Source of the DNA: Tethya wilhelma
Lineage: Eukaryota > Porifera > Demospongiae > Tethyida > Tethyidae
Length of the DNA stretch: 64,000 bases
Direction: 5' to 3'
NCBI GenBank assembly: GCA_964030475.1
Contig: CAXIPT010000001.1
Location: 4,482,804-4,546,803 of the forward strand
Part shown: in pieces, positions 56,501-64,000 of the stretch
Layout: each line of letters begins with the position of its first letter
Numbering within the stretch: position 1 is the stretch's first letter
Position numbers and translations under genes: made by a program
The notes under the pieces: generated by a model
The model's input: only the letters and a program-made list of their open reading frames with translations
Databases searched by the model: none
Told to the model about the DNA's origin: nothing

Positions 56501-58529
56501 TGAGGTTGAGATCATCGGAGTTGGTGATCACTCTCAGATGCAGGTTGGAGCAGCTGTCTTGTTCCCTCGTAACTGCATCTCTCCCAACACTCACTCAATG
56601 CTCTTCAATCACTCTGGGCAAATTGTAACCAGAAGAGGAGTGCAGAAGTATTCGACTAGCTCTCAAAAGTGTGGAATAGGAGACTATATAGGATGTGCCG
56701 TCATCATTGCTGAAGACAGTCCCCCGTCAATCGAGTTTTATGTGAACAAGGTCAAAGTTCATTCCTCTACGGTGCCTGAGGAGTGGAAGCAGCAGGAGCT
56801 TTATCCTACAATCGTGTTGACAAGTCCTGGAGACACCGTTGTGCCCCTTCTCCACCGGCCCATCCCACAATGGAGTCCCTCTCACCTCATTGGCTGGCTC
56901 AGGTCGGAGCGTATGAGACTACGGAACAACATTGTGGAGTACACTGCCCCAGGCAGGACCATCACTGATGTGGGCGTGGCACAAATCAGCCAGTCTTTGG
57001 GACTGGACACCAATTCCTACTACGAGATCGAGGTACTCCATCCAGGTGCCAAGTGCACCATCAGCATTGGTGCTGCCTCGGCCGACTACCCCCTCTCTCT
57101 TCAGCCTGGTTGGGCCAAAAACTCCATCGGCTTTCACGGAGATGACGGAAGAATGTTTCAAGTTTCTGAACTCGGATGTCCGTTTGGACCACGATGGAAA
57201 AAGAGTGACATTGTTGGCCTCGGTATCCGCTCCGTATCAGGCATCCTCAAACCAGGGTCTGAAGTGCAAGTCTTCTTTGTGCACAATGGTATTGAGTTGG
57301 GTCACACTACAGTGACCATACCTCACGGCGGGCTCTTCCCTACGGTCGGCATGCACAGTCTCGATGAGAAGGTGAGAGTGGAACTCAACGTGACACCTTC
57401 GTTCTCTTGCAAGTACTTCTCTGATTGGCGTTCCATGTGTGGAATTCATGTACAAAAGACACTGGATGATGACGAGACTCACATACTGAGCTACAAGAAG
57501 CAGGGCCGTGTCTGTGATCCAAAGATCAGCACGTACCTCCTCTCTGTTGCAGTGGCTGCCAAATCTTTTTCCGAAACCATGCAGTACTTTGAAGTGAAGC
57601 TCATGTCCATTGGTTCGATGGGCATGGCAGTGGGTGTGGTACCAGTAGGCTACCCACTAGACCAAGCCACCGGTTGGCTCCAAGGCTCCTTGGCTTATCA
57701 CACCGACGATGGTGGGCTGTACAGTGCATCTATCACTGGGAAGGAGTTTGGTCCAGTACCTCACAAAGGAGACGTGATAGGATGTGGCATCAACATGGTG
57801 TCCAGCAGCTCTCGTCACTGCTCCATCTTCTTCACTTACAACGGGATGGAGTTTGGTAGGACTCGTCACGTGCTTCCAGAAGGAGGTCTGTTCCCCTCGG
57901 TGACACTCACAGACTCACCTGACAAGGTGGCGATTCGTTTCATGGAGACTTTTAAACCCAAAGTAGACCCCCTGTCTCACATCAGCCTGGTAGGAGGACT
58001 GTTGCGTATACAAAACTGTTCGTATTCCAACCAAATCGTACAGTTCACAGGTGCAGGTAGTAGCAGCTGCTCTCAGACACCAGCCTCTGCTCAGTTTTCA
58101 ATCTCTCTCAGCAGACAGCGCAACTACTTTGCTGCAAACATCATCAAACAAAAGGACAATGTACTCATTGGGTTAGCCATACGGGACTACAACATACGCT
58201 ATGCTCCCGGTGCCACTTCAGTCTCCATTGCTTACGACATCATAAAAGGCAACATCCGTGCCGTTTACTCCAGCAAGAGCTTCTTCAATGTTGGTGCTCC
58301 CATTTGCCACGTTGGGGACACCATTGGATGTGGAGTGCACTTTGGAGACGAGAAGACAGAGAAAGGTTGTGTGTTCTTCACTAGAAACGGAAGTATTATT
58401 CAAAGAGTTGAGCTGCTGGACACGCTGGAAGATCTTTACCCAATTATTGGTTTTGTGCCAAATGAGAAACACTCCACTGTCTTCATGGACTGGAGTACTC
58501 CTGTCTTTGAACCCCAAAACATTCTATAA
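50585..58529 (+). CDS. Giant SPRY/B30.2-repeat protein (about 12 SPRY domains)
   Basis: Two coding exons, 50585-50831 and 51040-58529, joined in phase (GACACTG then GTGAACG). Start MPTRRIAQSKAATALQQMKA. At least seven clear SPRY repeats show the core G(Y/W)...PGW..(S/N)S(V/I/L)..H.DDG(R/K/M).(F/Y) followed by GD.(I/V)GC.(I/V): LPGWEETSVAFHTDEGMLF, LPGWENTSVGYHADNGSLF, LPGWEELSVGFHTDDGMIH, HPGWKKSSLAFHADDGRFF, WVGWHQNSIAYHLDDGKLF, QPGWAKNSIGFHGDDGRMF and ATGWLQGSLAYHTDDGGLY. About five degenerate repeats lie between them. A disordered Pro/Ser/His-rich linker (52480-53560; HLFQHAFPGHHYDPHHHG) separates repeats 3 and 4. The sequence resembles the SPRYD3 type. SPRY folds bind peptides, often as substrate-recognition modules; partners unknown. 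No signal peptide or TM. A polyadenylation signal AATAAA is near 58595. Confidence 0.85.
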
Positions 58530-58777
58530 TCACTTTTAACTCACTATAATAATATTATTTTATTATACAGTTAAGTTTTCATGCACTGCTCTCAATAAAT
58601 TTCCCTCAAACTCTCATCTGAATTACAGTCTTTTGTATCAAGTTTGTAACTGTTTTATCAATCCATACAATAGTGATTTTTGTGACTCATTGCAACAATT
58701 GTGAATGATAATTTAATATAATTAATTTAAAGATGCGAAATACGTGACTATATTATAAAATGATTGTGGAATTCACT

Positions 58778-61700
58778 TTAGAAAGGAAAAACACTTTCAC
58801 TAAGTTGAACAAGTTGGGGTGTAAGAAGTTCACTTGGAATGTCAGCAGGGTTCAACTCCCTGTGTACAGTGTTCAACAAACGTATAAAATGCACCTCTTT
58901 CAGCAGTAGTTTATTACTGAGCTCTGTGGGTCTGTTGAGATTGGAGGAGAATGGAGAAAACCACAACTTCAGAAATAAAACAGCTGCTTTTAAACAACTA
59001 TGAACCTGCAATGAAAATTCAATAAAATTGTCTTAAAAAGTAACCTTTGCTCAAATGCTTACTTGATTAGATTCACAAAGCTGCTGCTTTCTACACAACC
59101 AGAGTCCTTCTATCACAGGAGAAGATGCCACATCATTCTGAATAATGCTCACCAACACATTACTCAGTGAATGCCACACCAAACACTACAATCAATCAAA
59201 AACCAGTCAAGAATCTACATTATTCACTATTATCGTAACCTTATACAGTACATACAGTACCTTACCTTGCTTTCTAGTTGAAAATATTGTTTGAAGGCTG
59301 AAGCACTCATGATTTTATCCAAAGGGAGGTCAAATTTAGAATCTACAGTGCATTTGCATAGAATATGGCTCATTTTATGAATACCTTAATACAGCAATCT
59401 TACTTTTTGCCAGTTTCCAAAATGTCACTATGTAGTGTATCAGTGGTAACTCAGACTTTTCATCCTCATCAGTAGAATCCAACAAGTTATCTAACAGGCC
59501 CTGCGAAACTGCCAGCACAACTGTCTCAACCAAGTATAACATTAAAGACTGCTAGAACTCACTTAAATGAACTGTCAAGTCAACAGTGAGTGAAAGTGTT
59601 TCCTCTTGTTCCTGTAAAACAACCTGAACCCAACAGTAATTGTCATAATAAAACTGACACGTCATAACATACATACTTGATTCTTTCTTACTTGAGGAAC
59701 TGGGACCCTTGGTATCACACAATATGTGCATTGAATGTACTCATGTAATCGTTTGAATACTATTTGCACTCTCTGCAGCTCTTCTGGAATGGATTAGACA
59801 ATACAGTGAGTTGAACACTAAGGTTTACAGCAACACACACAACCTGGAGAGGACATTTTGTCTTTAGATGAAATTAACTCCTGCAATTCCGTCTGTAGCA
59901 ATACCATAAAACAAAGACACTAAAAGTTTCACAGTTCACATGCAATGATGACATACATGATAAACTCACAGTCATCTCCTCCCAAAATGAAGCTGATCTT
60001 TGAGCAGGAGGTTTGTTGGGTAATATCTGACCGTGAGGTGGAGATTTGCCGAGGCTATGTCTTGTAACACGTCTGGCTCTTTCAAACCCACGAAACAACT
60101 CTTCTCTTACTAAGCCTGAAAGATTTAATGTATGAAAAGACTCTAAAATGTAATTATGATTATGTACTATTCATACCAGGTATCTTCTCTGAAGACCATC
60201 TGGTTAGCTTCTCCTGAGACCAGTTTGTAACCATACTACTAGCTGCAGCAATGACCTACAATCATGCATACACAATTATTAATCATGAGTAGAAAGAACT
60301 TTATCAGATACATAGTCAAGAATAATTTTAATGCTTAATCATGTCAATGGCCAAAAAAAAAAAAGAAAATCCACACATTGATTCTACAATGAAGCTAAAC
60401 CACATGAATGCAAGACCTAAGGTAACAGAGTCAGTGCACTATACAATTATAGCAAGTTTAGAGTTCAGTTTTTTCTGTGGCAACAGATGGGTTCGATTCA
60501 GCCAAACTTCCACAAACGGAATACATCAATCCACGTGTATACAAAAAATAAACAGCAAGCCCAGCAAAAATGTAGTTGGAACACAGGTTCATTTCCACTC
60601 CAACTAGTCGGTAGTAAGGACTGATTCCATAGCCAATACGAAAGATAATGCGACCCACAACAAACACAATCGCATACAGCGGAAGGATTCTTATTTCCAA
60701 GGGCTGGAGGTACACACTCAGGACAAGTGATGTGAGCAAGAAGATCAGCAGCTGCTCTACAGTGTTGTTAAGGAAATTTTTATCAGGCTGAACCATCTCT
60801 TCTTTGCCAGCAAGTGGGTTAATTGCTGCACTGAATGCCCTCTTGCACTCCACCATCAAGACTGCTATTATCAATGTAATAACAGCAGGAAGGCCACAGC
60901 ACTGCAAGGTATATGCCAACTTCACTCCAATTTCATTTGACTTTGGGACAGGGATGTATTCCTGTCCATGGTAGTAGCCTCCATAGAGAATCAGCATGAG
61001 AAATATTGCAACAAAGAACATTTGAGTGAAAAAGTAGGTACTTCTGAAGTTTAGTACTAACTGCTTCCATATTCCAACTTCTTTATTGGACTGAGAACCT
61101 GCCATGTTCGTCCAGAACTTGAACTCAAGCAAGTGCAAAGGTGCCGCAATTACATCTTAGCCCCGCCCCTTTTACGCATGCGCATGCGCAAACATGTTCA
61201 AAAACTATAAGACTTAAATGCTTTTTACCTGTTCTGACAAACATTGTGACAAAAGAGCATCCAGTGCCTTGTGTGCTTGAGTCCTGCATTGACTGTAGAG
61301 ACAATTAACAGTTAATATAATCTCAAACTAAAACACTTCCTTACTGTGAAAGATAACTTCTAATATCATCCGTCACAGAATGGAGGGCTCTGTCCACTGC
61401 CAACAGTCGCTGCGTTTCAGCTTCGACCTTGAAAGATAAATTTTCTCAATTATTTATATCATCCACTGGCAATAAATAGCACCCTCATACCTTTGAGAAA
61501 GGCTCATTCAGTTCAGATGAGACTCCTACTTCAAAGTATTTATCCTGCAGCCATTTTGTCAATGTGATCATCTCTCTGCTGACATGCTGGGGTACTATAC
61601 TGCTCTCGCAGTGAGAAATGACAGAAGCAACAACTCTACACAATCAAAAAAAGTGTTATGTGAAACTAGGATAAAATTAATGTGTTGTGTCTCTTCTATA

Positions 61701-64000
61701 TACCTCTCTGACACAATATCACACAGTTGTTTCAAGTACGGTGGGTGACTTCTGAAAAAATTCTCTTCAAGTTTCACCTTAGGAAGAAAAGATTAAACCA
61801 TGGACCTTGTGGGAACCTTGTAAAATTAATAACACATTCTTACCTGCAGCTGTTTAGTACAACTTGTTTCAACAGGTTCAATAGCAGTTGATATTGGCTT
61901 GATCTTTCTGATTGGACCTATATAGTAGAGAAGTCAATTGCACCGGTGTTAGATAGCCAACGTACACCCCTCATTTACTACTGTAACAATAGCTATTTGT
62001 AGAGGTATTCATAACAACTCACTTGCTTTTGACTCTAAGCCAGCAGTAAAGGCACTCAATATGGAACGGAGTTCACCTGCAACAATATTATAGTGCTTAT
62101 AGGAACAGCATGCCACTAGTAGCCCTTAATATATAGATTATGCCAGCATAATTTCGAGCATAATGGGTACTCTTGAGCATCAAGAATTATGCTAGCATAA
62201 TAGGCTGAATTTTGTGACCATTCCAGCATAAAAGGCTGGTATTTTGTTGGATTAACAGCACCTAACTGGAGTAAATGCCCTGCCACTGTAATACAGTCTT
62301 GGACTGTTTCAGCAGTCACTTGTATTGTCTTTTATGCTCAAAGAATGGCCCAATTAGACTCCAAAATCTGCCTATTATGCTTCTCAAATTATCTATTATG
62401 CTTATTACTACCAAATAATTATGTATGTTGCAGAAATTATCGATTTTCGATAAACAGAAGCGCGAAAAAATTGAAAGACCATTATGACATTATGTGTTTC
62501 TGTAGTTATACTACTTAATTCACACTTTGTAAGTTAACCTGCTTCATCAAAAGAACACTAAAGAATGCGTAACAGAAAGAAAAAACAGGCAGAGTCTTGA
62601 GCATAATCTATCAAGGCCTAATGTCGTATGTCGCATGTCGTATGTCGCATGTTGCATGTCGCATGTTGCATGTTGTATGTTGTATGTCTTATGTTGAATG
62701 TCGCATGTCGTATGTTGTATGTCATATGTTGCATGTTGTATGTTGCATGTCACATGTCGCATGATGTATGTCATATGTTGAATGTCGTATGTCGCATGTT
62801 GTATGTCGCATGTTGCATGTTGTATGTGATATGTTGAATGTTGGATGTCGTATGTAGGATGTATTGTCTTCTTTAGTGTTCTTTTGATGAAGCAGGTACT
62901 CACAAAGTGTGAATTAACTAGTATAACTATAGGAACACATAACTATCATAATGGTCCTTCAATTTGTTCGTACTTCTGTTCATTGAAAATCGGTAATTAT
63001 TTGGTAGTAATAAGCATAATAGGCTGATTTTGGAGCATAATTGGGCCATTCTTTGAGCATAAAAGAAAAGAAAAATAGGCATACCTACAGTTATTGTCAG
63101 GACTCACTTAGAAACGGACAGCATGTGTACAACTGTTCTGTTGTAATAACATTCTGAGCATCCTGTCAGTGCAGAACAAGACAAACATTTCAAAGAACAG
63201 TTGATTTACTATTTCAGTCAAACATACCAGAGTGTCAGGAGTGTAAGTTAGAGCAACCAATGATGTTTTGTTACTCTTTACATGCTCATAGAAGAGAGTG
63301 GTCAGTGAGTTACAGGTCTAGATAAAGGTTGCCAGAGCATACACAATATTAATGTCACACAGTGAGAAACAGACAATATAAGACAATACTACACACAACA
63401 GACCTCAAAGAGCCATCCCAAGCATACTAGTACCAATAGCTGGCTGCTTGTGAGAGGACTGGGTCTTAAAAAAAGTGATCTGGTTTTTGAAAGTAGTAGA
63501 AGAAAGATCAATTAAAATAGAAAATAGGGTGAGTGGTACCTGTACACATCAACCAGAGTGATGGCCAGTGTGTGGTAGTGAGCTACTTTGACAGCCTGAG
63601 CATCCATCATGCTCAAGTAATCCACAATCCATGGTACTGTCATACACAGGTGGCCATGCTCACAAGCATCCCACAAACATTGCAGCAAGTTGAAAGACTG
63701 AACCTATACGGCAACAGTGTATACACCTTAATTATTACTGATATTATGACATCTGCTTACTGCATGCTGAATTTTACTTTATCTCTTGCGTGATACAGTG
63801 GTTCCTGACAAGGATGTTGGTGAGGTAAGAAGTCCAAGAAGCCCAGGAACTTGGCCAGTAATCTCATATTCTGTAGAACATCGGTGAGGTCTTTCAGATG
63901 ACCAGAAGGACACAAAGAATGAAGCTGTATACACAATAACCAAAAGATATGAGAGCTATACACAAGTGCTATATGCAGCTGTGGATATGTACCTTCAGTA
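58778..64000 (-). CDS. CDAN1: Codanin-1-like protein (CDAN1), 5' end beyond the window
   Basis: Codanin-1 is a large helical protein that sequesters the histone chaperone ASF1 in the cytoplasm. Many short exons on the minus strand: about 63924-63780 (LTDVLQNMRLLAKFLGFLDF), 63701-63541 (LCMTVPWIVDYLSMMDAQAV, the PW-V-YLSM block I associate with codanin-1), exons near 63450-63230, 62070, 61900, 61770-61500, then EAETQRLLAVDRALHSVTDD (about 61430-61348), 61303-61229 (RTQAHKALDALLSQCLSEQ), about 60257-60180 (VIAAASSMVTNWSQEKLTRW) and 60115-59960. The last exon is about 59007-58778. Exons 61430 to 60180 join in phase across the intron that holds the MAPEG gene. The assignment rests on remembered motifs. 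The ASF1-binding N-terminal region is outside the window. Confidence 0.65.
60458..61105 (-). CDS. MAPEG-superfamily membrane protein (TMEM79-like)
   Basis: Intronless, 215 residues from MAGSQSNKEVG (ATG 61103-61105); an in-frame ATG at 61138 would add 11 residues. About five hydrophobic segments (e.g. FFVAIFLMLILYGGYY, LPAVITLIIAVLMV). The MAPEG signature is clear: NNTVEQLLIFLL (the N-x2-E-Q pattern), then VVGRIIFRIGYGISPYYRLVG. MAPEG proteins include microsomal glutathione transferases and the eicosanoid enzymes FLAP and LTC4 synthase, but the length and N-terminal extension fit TMEM79-like members, for which enzyme activity is unclear. It lies inside a codanin-1 intron on the same strand, with its own GC-box/NRF1-like promoter. 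Confidence 0.85.
   Translation of the reverse strand: MAGSQSNKEVGIWKQLVLNFRSTYFFTQMFFVAIFLMLILYGGYYHGQEYIPVPKSNEIGVKLAYTLQCCGLPAVITLIIAVLMVECKRAFSAAINPLAGKEEMVQPDKNFLNNTVEQLLIFLLTSLVLSVYLQPLEIRILPLYAIVFVVGRIIFRIGYGISPYYRLVGVEMNLCSNYIFAGLAVYFLYTRGLMYSVCGSLAESNPSVATEKTEL
61159..61190 (-). promoter_or_regulatory. GC box plus perfect NRF1-like site upstream of the MAPEG gene
   Basis: AGCCCCGCCCC at 61159-61169 (Sp1/KLF-type GC box) and the palindrome TGCGCATGCGCA at 61179-61190, which fits the NRF1 consensus YGCGCAYGCGCR. They lie 55-85 bases upstream of the MAPEG ATG, in an otherwise AT-rich intron of the codanin-1-like gene. Confidence 0.6.
62330..63066. mobile_element. Long-hairpin element (inverted arms about 200-240 bp) in a codanin-1 intron
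   Basis: The left arm (62330-62573; cttttatgctcaaagaatgg ... gaagcggcg-poor AT-rich interior ... catcaaaagaacactaaaga) is the reverse complement, with some divergence, of the right arm (62871-63066; ttagtgttcttttgatgaag ... ccattctttgagcataaaag). A 7-bp minisatellite sits in the loop. No transposase. Related agcataataggctg motifs at 62156-62240 suggest a partial neighbouring copy. Confidence 0.8.
62620..62866. repeat. 7-bp minisatellite (YATGTYG)n
   Basis: About 35 units of consensus YATGTYG (tatgtcg, catgttg, catgtcg...) fill the loop of the hairpin element. Open frames through it on both strands encode low-complexity strings and are not genes. Confidence 0.9.

Noticed and set aside
62547..62903. 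His/Tyr-rich open frames on both strands
   Set aside because: Translations of the 7-bp minisatellite; both strands are open only because the repeat lacks stops.

Overview
This is eukaryotic, intron-rich, AT-rich animal DNA, most likely from a sponge (demosponge). The evidence is indirect: metazoan genes (CNOT1, ANKH, MATE, codanin-1) with short introns (often 60-150 bp) and close gene spacing; Death, TRAF-type zinc-finger, MATH, ZU5 and Kelch domains in combinations not usual in vertebrates; a large intronless beta-helix/multi-TM receptor; and many small foldback elements and dinucleotide microsatellites. No rRNA, tRNA, CRISPR or bacterial operon structure was seen.

Layout. 0.1-6.7 kb: a Kelch/Death-like/coiled-coil/ZU5 gene (-) head-to-head with a MATE transporter (+). 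6.8-16.6 kb: five paralogous loci (-) for small secreted precursors. Each has one shared signal peptide, an Asp-rich spacer built from DDDDG-x-x-Q repeats, and a different, very basic C-terminus. One copy is frame-disrupted and one lacks its basic tail. Two of the loci sit in each of two copies of a ~2 kb segmental duplication; fragments of a DENND10-like and a peroxisomal-Lon-like gene and two DNA palindromes lie between the copies. 17-20.3 kb: an ANKH homologue (+) and a histidine phosphatase (-), convergent.

20.6-50.1 kb: one gene, CNOT1 (-), the scaffold of the CCR4-NOT deadenylase. Its introns hold three opposite-strand genes: two Death-domain/TRAF fusions (22.7-28.1 kb) and an 1811-residue beta-helix membrane protein (39.7-45.2 kb). 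The CNOT1 exons can be followed almost end to end, but the exons for the CAF1/CNOT7-binding MIF4G domain are absent between two in-phase exons only 115 bp apart.

50.6-58.5 kb: a giant protein of about 12 SPRY domains (+), divergent from CNOT1. 58.8 kb to the window end: a codanin-1-like gene (-), 5' end outside the window, with a MAPEG-family gene nested in one intron and a hairpin transposon-like element in another.

The most novel element is the acidic-spacer/basic-tail precursor cluster. Its build (secretion signal, neutralising acidic propiece, diversified cationic tail) suggests host-defence peptides or a polycationic matrix/mineral protein; neither role is shown by sequence alone. The Death-TRAF fusions and the MIF4G-less CNOT1 are the other two observations most worth testing. 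All multi-exon models were spliced by eye from GT/AG sites, reading phase and family similarity, so small exon-boundary errors are likely.
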